Of a stretch of 64,000 bases of DNA, positions 1-9,113 are shown piece by piece. Origin of the DNA: Armatimonadota bacterium (GTDB lineage: Bacteria; Armatimonadota; Fimbriimonadia; Fimbriimonadales; Fimbriimonadaceae); contig JADFMN010000003.1 in the NCBI GenBank assembly GCA_022563855.1, positions 62,001 through 126,000 on the forward strand. The letters are read 5' to 3'. Numbering within the stretch: the stretch's first letter is position 1; every line of letters begins with the position of its first letter. A model generated the notes under the pieces. The model was not told the DNA's origin. It was given only the letters and a program-made list of their open reading frames with translations, and did no database searches. The position numbers and the translations under genes were made by a program.

Positions 1-2577
1 ACCCTTGGCAGCCTTCGCTTTGACCAGCTCGACCGCCTTTTCCGGCGTCAAGTCAGCAGGGTCGAGCCCCTTGGGGAGGGTCGCGTTGACCTTGCCGTTC
101 TTCACGTAAGGCCCGTACCGCCCGCTCAGCAGTTGCACCGGCCCTTCGAGCCCTTCAAGCTCGCCGAAGTCCTTGATGATCTCCGGGCCAGAGCGCGCCT
201 TCTTTGCGTTCACCAAGAACACGACCGCCTCATCGACTGTGACAGAAGCGCCCTTGCGCCAGTCGCCGACGTTCGCCTTCTTGTCGCCGCAGATCAGATA
301 CGGCCCAAACTTGCCGAGCGCGACGGAGATCATGTCGCCGCTCTCGGGGTGCGGGCCGATCTCGCGCGGGTAGCTGAGGAGGATCGCCAGCTCCTTGTCC
401 CCGATCTCTGCCGGCTTCAGCTCCTTCGGGATCGTGATACGCTTCGGCTTCTTTCCGCTCTTCCTCTCAGCCTCGGTCTGCTCGACCTCCAGATAGTCGC
501 CGAACCGACCTGTCTTGTGGAGCACGCACTGCCCCGTCGCGGGGTCTTCGCCCAGAGCCTGACCGCCCGCCTTCTTCTGCGCCAGAAGTTCGAGCGCTAT
601 CTCCAGCGTCAACTCCGCCGGCGGCAAATCGCCAGGGACGCTGGCCGTGTTGCCGGGGCCGCCCTCCCCTCGCTGGAGGAAAGGACCGTTGCGGCCAATT
701 CGAACGATGATGTTTTCGCCGACGGCGATCGCAGGGAACGGAATATCTTTGCTCAAATGCGTGACCTGCGGCTCGATCCCAGGATGTTCATCAGTGCCGG
801 TATAGAACTCTCGCAGATAGCCAACGTGGTCTAGGTTGCCGTTAGCAATCTCATCAAGCTGTTCTTCGAGCTGCGCCGTAAAGGTCGTATCGACCAGCTC
901 CGTGAAGTTGTTCTCCAGAAGCTCCGTCACGGCGAACGCGGTGAACGTTGGCACTAGTTCTCGGCCTTTCTTGAAGATATATCCGCGGTCTTCGATGGTT
1001 CCGAGGATGCTCGCGTAGGTACTTGGCCGTCCGACGCCTTCTGACTCCAGCTCCTTGACGAGCGACGCCTCGGTGAACCGCGCGGGCGGTCGTGTTGCGT
1101 GCTCGGTCGCGCGGACTTCCTTTGCCGCCAGCTCTTGCCCCTTCTCGAGGGTGGGAAGGATGCGCTCCTTGTTGGCCAAGTCGGCGTCAGGGTCGTCTGC
1201 GCCCTCCACATACGCTTTCAGGAAACCCGGAAAGAGGATGCTCTTGCCGCTCGCAGCAAATACGAACTTCGTGCCGTTGCTCGAGACCGCGATAGAGACT
1301 CTTGTACGCTCAACCTCTGCAGGCTTCATCTGACAGGCGATCGTTCTTTTCCAGATCAAGTCGTACAGCTTGAACTGGTCCGCAGATAGAGAACTCCTTA
1401 CATCCTGCGGTCGACGGGCGAGATCCGAAGGGCGGATCGCCTCGTGAGCTTCCTGAGCGTTCTTAGACTTCGACTTGTACTGCTTCGGCTTGGCGGGAAC
1501 GTGCTCAGCGCCGTACAGGTCGCCAATCACCGTGCGTGCCTGCTTGATCGCTCGATCTGCGAGCGTGAGGCTGTCGGTACGCATATACGTGATCAAACCG
1601 ACCCGTTCGCCGCTGCCGAGGTCGATGCCTTCGTACAGTTGTTGGGCGATTCTCATCGTTCGACGGGCCGTGTAGCCGAGCTTTCGGTTTGCCTCTTGTT
1701 GCAGCGTCGAGGTCATGAACGGCGGTGGAGGGTTCTCCCTGCCCGGCTTCGCATCGATATCTGACACGGTCCAAGGCGAACTTTCGGCGACGGCAGCTTG
1801 GAACGACTGTGCCTCGTTCGCCATGAGCCAGCGAACTTTGTCAGATGAGAGCTGTCCCCGGCTGTCGAAATGCTCGCCCTCCGCGACCCTGGCGTCGTCG
1901 ACGCTGCGCAGTCGCGCGACGAACGATTGCCCGTTTGTCACAAGGGTCGCTTCAACCCCCGAGTACTCGGCGATGACGAACTGCTTGCGCTCTCTTTCAC
2001 GCAGCACGACTAGACGCGTTGCTACCGACTGCACTCTTCCTGCGCTGAGTTTCGGAGCAATTTTGCGCCAGAGCAGCGGCGAGAGCGTGTATCCGTACAG
2101 CCGATCGAGGATGCGCCGCGCCTCTTGTGCACGCACCAACGATTCATCAATATCGCGAGGCGAAGCCAGTGCTTCCTCAATCGCCTCCGGCGTGATCTCG
2201 TGGAAAACGATGCGCTGCACCTTCACGTTCTTGCCGAGCTTGAGAATTTGCAGCACGTGCCACGAAATGCTCTCGCCCTCGCGGTCTTCATCCGTCGCGA
2301 GCAGGACGGACTCCACGCCCTTTGCAGCGGCCCGCAGGTCCGCGACATACTTCTTCTTGTCTGCGGGTATGACGTAGATCGGCGTGAAGTCGCCTTCGAC
2401 GTCGACCCCGAGTCGCGCCCATGGCTTGTTCCTCAGAGCGGCGGGGATGTCGTCGGACCCTTGTGGCAGATCGCGAACGTGACCAAAGCTCGCCCGGACA
2501 TCGTAGTCCTTGCCTAGAAACCGACTGATAGTCTTGGCTTTGGCGGGAGATTCAACGATAACGAGCGTTTTAGACAT
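1..2577 (-). CDS. topA: DNA topoisomerase I (type IA), 3' end cut by window edge
   Basis: Type IA topoisomerase, which relaxes negative supercoils through a tyrosine-linked single-strand break. About 859 codons are present and the C-terminus lies beyond position 1. The protein opens directly with the Toprim start KTLVIVESPAKAKTI, which fixes the ATG at 2577. The active-site tyrosine is in GLITYMRTDS (coded near 1580-1600), followed by GVGRPSTYASI. Toward the left edge are C-terminal repeats of the GRYGPYVKNGK type. No four-cysteine zinc finger is visible in the part present. The gene is transcribed away from the PIN-TRAM gene across a 384-bp gap. Confidence 0.97.
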   Translation of the reverse strand, partial: MSKTLVIVESPAKAKTISRFLGKDYDVRASFGHVRDLPQGSDDIPAALRNKPWARLGVDVEGDFTPIYVIPADKKKYVADLRAAAKGVESVLLATDEDREGESISWHVLQILKLGKNVKVQRIVFHEITPEAIEEALASPRDIDESLVRAQEARRILDRLYGYTLSPLLWRKIAPKLSAGRVQSVATRLVVLRERERKQFVIAEYSGVEATLVTNGQSFVARLRSVDDARVAEGEHFDSRGQLSSDKVRWLMANEAQSFQAAVAESSPWTVSDIDAKPGRENPPPPFMTSTLQQEANRKLGYTARRTMRIAQQLYEGIDLGSGERVGLITYMRTDSLTLADRAIKQARTVIGDLYGAEHVPAKPKQYKSKSKNAQEAHEAIRPSDLARRPQDVRSSLSADQFKLYDLIWKRTIACQMKPAEVERTRVSIAVSSNGTKFVFAASGKSILFPGFLKAYVEGADDPDADLANKERILPTLEKGQELAAKEVRATEHATRPPARFTEASLVKELESEGVGRPSTYASILGTIEDRGYIFKKGRELVPTFTAFAVTELLENNFTELVDTTFTAQLEEQLDEIANGNLDHVGYLREFYTGTDEHPGIEPQVTHLSKDIPFPAIAVGENIIVRIGRNGPFLQRGEGGPGNTASVPGDLPPAELTLEIALELLAQKKAGGQALGEDPATGQCVLHKTGRFGDYLEVEQTEAERKSGKKPKRITIPKELKPAEIGDKELAILLSYPREIGPHPESGDMISVALGKFGPYLICGDKKANVGDWRKGASVTVDEAVVFLVNAKKARSGPEIIKDFGELEGLEGPVQLLSGRYGPYVKNGKVNATLPKGLDPADLTPEKAVELVKAKAAKG

Positions 2578-2961
2578 CCGCGATCCAACGACTGGCGGTT
2601 TTACTCAGAGTACCGACATCGTGTCAACGGGGCTGAGGCCGAATCCTGAAGAATGTTGCGACATGCCCGGGTCGGATGTTCCGCGGAGCATGCCCGCCGA
2701 CGGAACCAGACGGCGGCCAACGCAGTCTCAATGTTGGCTACAATTACTGCGAGTCGGCGTATTCGAGGGTCTCGATGGCGTCAATCGAAACCTGAGCGAT
2801 CGTTGCAACGTTTTAACTAGTAGGCGACTGAGTTTCTAGTTCGGGCTAGATTCGGGTTGAGTCTGTCGAACTCGTGAGACGAGATCAGCGCCGTTGACGC
2901 ATTGATTGGTGGTGCGAATGGTGAGTGAGGTGATCGGGATATAAAGTTCGTCAACATCAAG
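2578..2961. other. intergenic gap between topA and the PIN-TRAM gene
   Basis: This divergent 384-bp gap must hold promoters for both flanking genes. The only element I can point to is a TATAAA at 2940-2945, 16 bases before the GTG at 2962, which could be a -10 box. I see no RNA gene, repeat or ORF worth calling. Confidence 0.5.
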
Positions 2962-4119
2962 GTGATTCTAGCGGTGATAGGCGCCGCGGTAGGTCTCTGG
3001 GCAAGCCTGGAGTACATGCCGTACGCGTTGGACTACCTGTATCAGAACGTTGAAATCCAGTCGTACGGCTCAAGCGAGATGGCGGGTGATGAAACGGTGG
3101 GCACGTCTCCGTACCCGTTTACGGATCGTCCCGCCGCTCAAATAGGCTTGGGATTGCTCGGCCTGCTGATTGGTGGGGCGTGCGGCGCCGCCTTAGCCGA
3201 TGCCGCCACTTTTGTCGGCGTCTGGTGGCGGCGGATGGCGATCGGCAACAAGGTGTCGATATTCGTCGGCCTCATACTCGGCATCATCGGATCGCTGCCT
3301 TTCCTTTCGGCGATCGAAGGGCTGGAGGGCGCGCTGAGAGCACAGGCGACGGTTGGCGTCGTGCTACTGTTCAGCGCCGCCGCAATTCTCGCTCTGCACG
3401 CGATGCGCGACGTCCTTCCATGGCAGAAGGAGTCGGTTCGTCGCCGGAATTCGGGCATCAAGATACTGGACACGAACGTGATCATCGACGGGCGGATTCA
3501 CGACGTCGTGAACGCCGGATTCTTAGAAGGAGAGATTTACGTGCCGAAGTTCGTGCTGGATGAACTTCAGCACATCGCAGATAGTGCCGATTCGCTGCGC
3601 CGTCAACGAGGTCGTCGCGGCCTGGAAATCCTTCTCTTGATGCAGGAGAGCCACAAGCTGGAGATCGGAACGCATGACGCCAGAGTCTCTGCAGACGGAG
3701 ACGTCGATTCGCGGCTGGTGCGGATGGCCAAGTACCTCGGCGGCGACCTGGTGAGCAACGACTTCAACCTCAATAAGGTGGCAAGCCTTCAAGACGTCCG
3801 CGTTCTCAACATCAACGACTTGGCTCTAGCGCTTCGACCCAACGTCTTGCCAGGCGAATACCTCGCTGTCATGATCACGAGAGAGGGTAGCCAATCTGGA
3901 CAGGGGGTTGGATATCTGGACGACGGAACCATGGTTGTCGTCGAAGACGCTGAGGGCCGGACGGGAGAAACACTGAACATATGTATTACGCAGGTCATTC
4001 AAACGGAACGTGGGAAGATGATCTTTGGCGCATTTGACGAGCAACCGGAGGATCAGGGGCAGCACGACCATCGATCGACGGAAGATCACCCGGCCAAGAA
4101 GCAGCCGACGGTAGAGTGA
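2962..4119 (+). CDS. membrane-anchored PIN-TRAM domain protein (YacL-like)
   Basis: Predicted membrane-bound RNase-like protein of the YacL family (385 aa). About four hydrophobic segments fill residues 1-150. A PIN domain starts near residue 168 (LDTNVIIDGRI, with later acidic residues in DVDSRLV and SNDFNLNK). A C-terminal TRAM domain follows (about 290-355), which would bind nucleic acid. The GTG start is the first possible one after an in-frame stop at 2926. The stop overlaps the ispDF start (GTGA), so the two are probably co-transcribed. This resembles the yacL-ispD-ispF order of Firmicutes. The RNA target is unknown. Confidence 0.88.
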   Translation: MILAVIGAAVGLWASLEYMPYALDYLYQNVEIQSYGSSEMAGDETVGTSPYPFTDRPAAQIGLGLLGLLIGGACGAALADAATFVGVWWRRMAIGNKVSIFVGLILGIIGSLPFLSAIEGLEGALRAQATVGVVLLFSAAAILALHAMRDVLPWQKESVRRRNSGIKILDTNVIIDGRIHDVVNAGFLEGEIYVPKFVLDELQHIADSADSLRRQRGRRGLEILLLMQESHKLEIGTHDARVSADGDVDSRLVRMAKYLGGDLVSNDFNLNKVASLQDVRVLNINDLALALRPNVLPGEYLAVMITREGSQSGQGVGYLDDGTMVVVEDAEGRTGETLNICITQVIQTERGKMIFGAFDEQPEDQGQHDHRSTEDHPAKKQPTVE

Positions 4120-5237
4120 GGATCGTCGCGTTTGTTCTAGCGGCCGGCGAGTCTCGGCGCTTTGGTCGCAACAAGATGAGGCTCGACGTTGACGGCCAGC
4201 CGGCGTGGCTCAGGTCTTTCCTCGCATTCGACCGGCACCCCGAAGTTCACAGCACGGGTCTTGTCGTTTCTCGCGATCTGCACGACGAAGTCAAGCGCGC
4301 AGCGCCCAGCGCTGCTTTTGTCGTGCTGGGCGGAGAATCCCGTGCTGAGTCGGCGCGTGCCGGGCTCGCCGCCCTCGACGAGTCATGCGACGTCGTCCTG
4401 ATTCACGATGGAGCACGACCGTATGTGACGCCTGGGGTGATATCGCGCGTAATCCAAGGCGTGATCGACCACGGTGCCGCGTACCCGTGCATACCGGTGA
4501 CGGACACTGTTAGGCTCACGACCAGCGGCGGCCTGCAATCGATCGACCGGGATCAGCTTCATTTTGCGCAGTCTCCGCAGGGCGCAAGGCGAGAGCTGTT
4601 CGAACGTGCGTATTCCAACGGCGACGATGAGTACACGGATGACATCGCGGCAGTGCTGGCGATCGGCGAAGCCGCCATGCCCGTTGAGGGCGAGGTCTCG
4701 AACCTCAAAATCACCTATCCTGGAGACGTTCAGCAGATGAAAGCGCGACGAGAGACGAGGACCGGATTCGGGTACGACATTCACGCGTTTTCGTCCGACC
4801 CGGACCGCGATCTGTGGTTGGGCGGGGTTCGATTCGGGTCTGAGGAGCGCGGGCTAATGGGCCACTCAGACGCCGATGCAGTGCTGCACGCGGTGGTCGA
4901 TGCGCTGCTAGGCGCAGCAGGTCTGGGCGACATCGGCAAGGCTTATCCAGACACCGCGCAGGAGTGGAAGGACGCCCCCTCGTCGCTTTTTCTCCGGGGT
5001 TCCGCGCAGAGGGTGATCGAAATGGGCTGGAGGATCTCCAATATCGACGTCACCGTTATCGCAGAGATGCCTAAAATCGGACCCAGGCGTGACGAAATGC
5101 GACGGACCATCGCTGAGCTTTGCGGGATCGAAACGGAGCGGGTAAACGTCAAGGCGACGACCAACGAGAAGCTCGGCCCGATCGGTCACGCCGAAGGCAT
5201 AGCTGCCATGGCCGTCGTGACCCTAGACAGTTCGTAG
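4116..5237 (+). CDS. ispDF: bifunctional IspD/IspF isoprenoid enzyme
   Basis: Fusion of two enzymes of the MEP isoprenoid pathway (373 aa). Residues 1 to about 210 are IspD (2-C-methyl-erythritol-4-phosphate cytidylyltransferase), with the N-terminal nucleotide loop AAGESRRFGRNK and VLIHDGARPYV. Residues about 214-373 are IspF (2,4-cyclodiphosphate synthase), with GFGYDIHAF, GLMGHSDADAVLH and ATTNEKLGPIG. These keep the zinc-binding Asp and His residues. IspE, which acts between the two reactions, is not in the window. The GTG start overlaps the upstream stop by four bases. It converges on the comF-like gene with only seven bases between stops. Confidence 0.95.
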   Translation: MRIVAFVLAAGESRRFGRNKMRLDVDGQPAWLRSFLAFDRHPEVHSTGLVVSRDLHDEVKRAAPSAAFVVLGGESRAESARAGLAALDESCDVVLIHDGARPYVTPGVISRVIQGVIDHGAAYPCIPVTDTVRLTTSGGLQSIDRDQLHFAQSPQGARRELFERAYSNGDDEYTDDIAAVLAIGEAAMPVEGEVSNLKITYPGDVQQMKARRETRTGFGYDIHAFSSDPDRDLWLGGVRFGSEERGLMGHSDADAVLHAVVDALLGAAGLGDIGKAYPDTAQEWKDAPSSLFLRGSAQRVIEMGWRISNIDVTVIAEMPKIGPRRDEMRRTIAELCGIETERVNVKATTNEKLGPIGHAEGIAAMAVVTLDSS

Positions 5238-5244
5238 GCTAGCG

Positions 5245-5913
5245 CTAGGGCGCCCGCTCCTCGACCTCGCCACAAAACGTGACGGCGAGAACGGACGCCG
5301 CTCCGCGCTGCCTTAGAGCCGCCCCACAAGCGAGCAGCGTCCCGCCGGTAGTCGTGACGTCGTCCACCAGGAGGATCTGTTTGCCTGCGACGTCGGGGCT
5401 GGCCTCGAACGCGCCGATCAGATTCGTGAGCCTGGCAGCCCGGTCAAGCCCGACCTGCGGCGGGGTTGCCCGGATTCGAGCAAGTCGGGAGTGCTGCAAG
5501 ACCACTTCGGGGAACGCCTCGCAAAGCAGTTCTGCCTGGTTGAACCCCCGTAAGCTCTTGCGCGACGCGTGGATCGGCACGGCTACCACGTGGTCGAAGT
5601 CCGGCAGGCCGAGCGACGGCAGTGCATCAAAGAGCAGCTGCGCCATCGGCGCGGCCAGAGCGGTCGATCTGTTGTACTTGAGTTGCTTGACAGCCTGCGC
5701 AGCTCTGCCTTCGAACTCGTAGACGCTGGCAATAGCCCTTACCGCGCTCGTGTCGTGGAACGTCTGAGTCCTTTCTTCAAGCGGCTGCAGTTCGTCTAGA
5801 CACTCTTGGCAGATGGCAGGATTGCCGATGCGCTTGCACAGTTCGCACCGGTCCGGGTAAAGCCATCTCAGTGGCGCTTCGAATACCCTTCTCAGCCTTT
5901 CCACAGAGATCAT
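5245..5913 (-). CDS. ComF family phosphoribosyltransferase-like protein
   Basis: ComFC/GntX-type protein (222 aa). An N-terminal cysteine cluster (CELCKRIGNPAICQECL, about residues 22-38) looks like a zinc ribbon. The C-terminal PRTase fold carries the PRPP loop ILLVDDVTTTGGTL near residue 182. In naturally competent bacteria ComF helps single-stranded DNA enter the cytoplasm; elsewhere the role is unclear. No other competence gene is next to it. ATG start at 5913. Family assignment is firm, role is inferred. Confidence 0.85.
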   Translation of the reverse strand: MISVERLRRVFEAPLRWLYPDRCELCKRIGNPAICQECLDELQPLEERTQTFHDTSAVRAIASVYEFEGRAAQAVKQLKYNRSTALAAPMAQLLFDALPSLGLPDFDHVVAVPIHASRKSLRGFNQAELLCEAFPEVVLQHSRLARIRATPPQVGLDRAARLTNLIGAFEASPDVAGKQILLVDDVTTTGGTLLACGAALRQRGAASVLAVTFCGEVEERAP

Positions 5914-5932
5914 TCTGACCTAAACAAATCGA

Positions 5933-5954
5933 AGGCCTCGCTTTAATGCGAGAC
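5933..5954 (-). terminator. possible terminator hairpin downstream of the LuxR-type gene
   Basis: GGCCTCGC and GCGAGACC form a stem (7 of 8 pairs) around a six-base loop between the LuxR-type gene and comF. On the minus strand it is followed only by a loose T-rich stretch, so it is a weak intrinsic terminator at best. Confidence 0.35.
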
Positions 5955-5997
5955 CTCCAATTACCACCCTGAGATTTATTGATATAGAATGATGTGC

Positions 5998-6273
5998 TTA
6001 CGCTTCGCCCTGAGTGTGGCCGAAGAACGGCTCGAATGGGATGAGCCCCAATCGCGTCGCTGCTCGAAGAGCCTGAACACGGTTGTTGACCTGAAGCTTG
6101 TCGTAGATGTTCGCTAAGTGAAAATCCACAGTTCGCTTCGAGACAACCAGCCTGTCAGCAGCTTCCTTGCTGCTGTGGCCTTGCGCAATCAGACTCAAAA
6201 CCTTAATCTCAGTCGGCGTAAGCCGCACACCACGTGTTGAATCGTTCGTTCTTCCAGTACCAGGCATAGCCAT
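5998..6273 (-). CDS. small LuxR-type HTH transcription factor
   Basis: Stand-alone GerE/LuxR-type DNA-binding domain (91 aa). The helix-turn-helix covers about residues 19-75 (LTPTEIKVLSLIAQGHSSKE, then the recognition helix around VSKRTVDFHLANIYDKL). There is no receiver or ligand domain, as in GerE itself. I chose ATG 6273 because an AGGGA-type ribosome site precedes it; a TTG at 6294 would add seven residues. Its targets are not evident, and it is not clearly in an operon with galK or comF. Confidence 0.8.
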   Translation of the reverse strand: MAMPGTGRTNDSTRGVRLTPTEIKVLSLIAQGHSSKEAADRLVVSKRTVDFHLANIYDKLQVNNRVQALRAATRLGLIPFEPFFGHTQGEA

Positions 6274-6398
6274 TAACCCATCCCTCGCTTCCAAGACTCG
6301 CTAGCCGCCTGACTTACTCCTTCCATACCGAACCTAGATTTTGAGATCAGAACTTAAAAATTCCAACAATTCTGATCCAGTCCCTAGTTCCCAGGCTT

Positions 6399-7538
6399 TC
6401 AGCCGATGACTCGTGCGCCATCGACCGCCTGGCAAACCAGCAGGTTCGGGTTCAAATTCGGCTCGGTTACCCTGAATTCGTCTTCGGTCTGCGTCACAAA
6501 CGGTTTCACCTGGTTAGCTTGAACCAGGGCAACGCATGCGCCGCCGAAGCCGGCTCCAGTCAGCCGAACCCCTATGCAGCCGGCCGATCGCCTTGCGGCC
6601 TCGACCATAGCATTCAGCCCATCCGAGCTCACCTCAAAGTCGCTTCGCAGGCTTTCGTGGCTTGCTGCCATGATCGCCCCGAGCTGGTCCAGCCTGTTCT
6701 CGGACAGTGCGTCCAGGAACTGCTTGCACCGCTCGTTTTCGCTGACTACGTGGTGTGCTCGCCTATATAGGACTGAGCCTCTATCGGTCCATGTTCCATT
6801 TAGGTCGCTCAAAGATGCGTCTCGCAGGGCCTTCACACCCAGCGCCTGACTCGCCGCCGTGCAGGATTCACGCCGTTCGTTGTACGGAGCGCTCCCGAGG
6901 TCGCGGCGCGATCCGGTGTCGCACAGCACGATCTCGATAGCGGCCGGGATTTTCGCGTAGGTGACATCGAGCGTGCGCGTGTCGATGAACATGGCGTGGC
7001 CAGCACGTCCCAGCGCACAGGCTAGCTGGTCCATAACCCCGCACTGCACGCCCGCGTGGACGTGCTCGCACTCCTGAGCCAGTAGCGCAAGTCTCTTTGC
7101 GTCAGCGCCAAGGGAATCCAGGTGATTCCAGAGCACCGCGAAGGCGAGTTCAAGGGCGGCGCTGCTGCTGACACCGGATGCCGTCGGCAGGTCAGAGCAG
7201 ACCACGGCCTGGATGTTAGTGCTCAGGGGCAATCCAGCCCGCCGCATGGTCCACGCCATTCCCGCCGCGTACCGGCCCCACCCTTCCTTTGGCGACTCCT
7301 GCCCGACGTCGAACGGAGTCGACTCGCCAAACTCGCTCGAAAACAGTTCAGACGGTCCGTCGGTCGCAGAAGCCGCGACCGCGATGTGCCGGTCGATCGC
7401 GACGGGGAACACGAATCCATCGCTGTAGTCCGTGTGTTCGCCGATCAGGTTGATGCGGCCAGGCGCAATGGAAATCGCCTCTGGGCATGAGCCGAATCGA
7501 TCCTCAAACAGCTTGCGCGCTTCATCGATGGGCTGCAC
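6399..7538 (-). CDS. galK: galactokinase
   Basis: GHMP-family sugar kinase (379 aa) making galactose-1-phosphate from galactose and ATP (Leloir pathway). The signature PGRINLIGEHTDYSDGFV is at about 26-43, the ATP loop PTASGVSSSAALE at about 118-130, and the third GHMP motif GVRLTGAGFGGACVAL near 337-352. No galT or galE lies nearby, so the gene stands alone. The GTG at 7538 has TAAAAT seven bases upstream, which implies a leaderless mRNA. It is divergent from the M20 peptidase gene. Confidence 0.95.
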   Translation of the reverse strand: MQPIDEARKLFEDRFGSCPEAISIAPGRINLIGEHTDYSDGFVFPVAIDRHIAVAASATDGPSELFSSEFGESTPFDVGQESPKEGWGRYAAGMAWTMRRAGLPLSTNIQAVVCSDLPTASGVSSSAALELAFAVLWNHLDSLGADAKRLALLAQECEHVHAGVQCGVMDQLACALGRAGHAMFIDTRTLDVTYAKIPAAIEIVLCDTGSRRDLGSAPYNERRESCTAASQALGVKALRDASLSDLNGTWTDRGSVLYRRAHHVVSENERCKQFLDALSENRLDQLGAIMAASHESLRSDFEVSSDGLNAMVEAARRSAGCIGVRLTGAGFGGACVALVQANQVKPFVTQTEDEFRVTEPNLNPNLLVCQAVDGARVIG

Positions 7539-7545
7539 AAGTACG

Positions 7546-7551
7546 ATTTTA
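7546..7551 (-). promoter_or_regulatory. -10 box TAAAAT of galK, leaderless spacing
   Basis: TAAAAT on the minus strand ends seven bases before the GTG start of galK, so transcription should begin at or beside the start codon. Confidence 0.55.
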
Positions 7552-7682
7552 ACCTGCGCACGGCCAACTCTGGCATGGATACCAGGGATTCGCGCGGGTT
7601 CGCGTGGAAGTACAAACGTGGTGCATCGAGGTCCAACGCCGCCCGGGCCTTCGGTGCTCCTTCTTCGTTAAGCCTTCCTGGG

Positions 7683-7688
7683 TATCCT
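7683..7688 (+). promoter_or_regulatory. -10 box TATCCT of the M20 peptidase gene, leaderless spacing
   Basis: TATCCT ends six bases before the ATG at 7695, and no Shine-Dalgarno sequence lies between. Confidence 0.5.
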
Positions 7689-7694
7689 CCGCCG

Positions 7695-9101
7695 ATGACC
7701 GATTCGGTTCTGGAGAACATGCGCGAATGGCTCGCGCAGCACGAAGACGAACTCCTTGAGCAGTACCGAAAGCTGCTGCAGTTTCCCTCCATCGAGAGCG
7801 ATCCCGGCCCGAATGCCCCGTTCGGCGACGCTAACCGCCAGGCGCTCGACTACATGCTCTCGCTGGCGTCCGACGCCGGTATGCAGACCAAGGACATCGA
7901 AGGGTACTGCGGGTACGGGGAGTTTGGTCAGGGCGAGAAGATGGTCATGACGCTCGGCCATCTCGACGTCGTGCCGGTCGGGCACGGATGGAAGCACGAG
8001 CCTTTCGGCGCGGAGATCGACGACGGCTACGTGTTCGCCCGTGGGGCGGTCGACGACAAGGGACCGACGATGGCGGCGTTCTTTGCGGCGCGGGCTCTGA
8101 AGGAGTGCTATCCGGACCTCGGCTGCCGATTTCGCGCGGTGTTCGGGTGCAACGAAGAGTCGGGGTTCAAGTGCGTCGAAAGGTACAACGAGACCGAGGA
8201 ACCGCCGACTTTCGGCGTCGCCCCGGACTCTGACTGGCCGCTGGTTCACGCCGAGAAGGGGATCGCGAACCTCATCGTCGAGGCGCCGCTGATCCAAGGC
8301 GACGTCGAACTGCTGGAGATCACCGGCGGGCAGAGGCCGAATATCGTGATCGACTCCTGCACGGCTCGTGTCAAGGTGGCTGACGACGCTCGACAGCACG
8401 TCGCCGACAAGATTGAGGACGCCTGGGATCGCAACGTAAGGACAAGTTGGTCCGGCGACGTTCTGACCGTTGAGGCGATCGGCAAGGCGGCTCATGGCGC
8501 GCGCCCTTATGGGGGAGACAGCGCTGCGATCCGAGTGCTGCGCCATTTGCGCGAGATAACCCCTCTACCCGTTCAAGAGGAGTACGAAAGCCTGTTCGAG
8601 ATCCCTCAGCTTCAGGGCGAAGGCATCGGCATCCAGGGCGCAGACGAAGTGAGCGGCGCGCTGAGCTGCAACCTCGGAATCATCGAAACCACCGACTCTC
8701 ACCTCCGATTCACCCTGAACGTCCGGTACCCGGTGACGTGGAAGGGAGAAGAGCTAAAGCGGCGTTGTGAGGAGAAGCTCGCTGAGATCGACAAGGGTTA
8801 CAGGCTGGCGGAAATGACGGACAGTCCGTCGCTGTACTTCCCGCTCGACCACCCGATGGTGAAAGCGATCTGCGAGGTGTACGAGGCCGAGACGGGTGAA
8901 ACCAAGGAGCCGGGCGTGATGGGCGGGGGCACCTACGCTCGCGCGGTTCCGAACACGGTCAGCATCGGCACCGGATGGGCCGGCGACGGCCAGGCGCACG
9001 AGACCGATGAAAAGCTGAAGATCGAGCACCTGTTTAAGATGAGCCGGATTTACGCGCATATCCTGTACCGTCTGGTGAACCTCGCGGAGGAGTCTCCGTA
9101 G
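7695..9101 (+). CDS. M20 family dipeptidase (PepV/Sapep-like)
   Basis: Zinc-dependent aminoacyl-dipeptidase of family M20 (468 aa). Metal-site motifs in order: GHLDVVPVG (His and Asp ligands), ARGAVDDKGP (bridging Asp), GCNEESGFKC (catalytic Glu and Glu ligand), VAPDSDWP (Asp ligand), and a late His in the AHETDE stretch. The lid domain sits in the middle (about 210-340), as in PepV. Likely cytoplasmic peptide turnover. The frame is open back to 7575, but ATG 7695 fits the family N-terminus and has a leaderless-type -10 box just upstream. The PepSY gene follows after 12 bases. Confidence 0.9.
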   Translation: MTDSVLENMREWLAQHEDELLEQYRKLLQFPSIESDPGPNAPFGDANRQALDYMLSLASDAGMQTKDIEGYCGYGEFGQGEKMVMTLGHLDVVPVGHGWKHEPFGAEIDDGYVFARGAVDDKGPTMAAFFAARALKECYPDLGCRFRAVFGCNEESGFKCVERYNETEEPPTFGVAPDSDWPLVHAEKGIANLIVEAPLIQGDVELLEITGGQRPNIVIDSCTARVKVADDARQHVADKIEDAWDRNVRTSWSGDVLTVEAIGKAAHGARPYGGDSAAIRVLRHLREITPLPVQEEYESLFEIPQLQGEGIGIQGADEVSGALSCNLGIIETTDSHLRFTLNVRYPVTWKGEELKRRCEEKLAEIDKGYRLAEMTDSPSLYFPLDHPMVKAICEVYEAETGETKEPGVMGGGTYARAVPNTVSIGTGWAGDGQAHETDEKLKIEHLFKMSRIYAHILYRLVNLAEESP

Positions 9102-9113
9102 TCTCTTAGGAAG

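Noticed and set aside
133-2517. Several plus-strand frames across 1-2577
   Set aside because: They are shadows of topA, whose Toprim, active-site tyrosine and C-terminal repeats read on the minus strand.
7668-8546. 292-codon minus-strand frame inside the M20 peptidase
   Set aside because: Antisense to a gene with all metal-site motifs.
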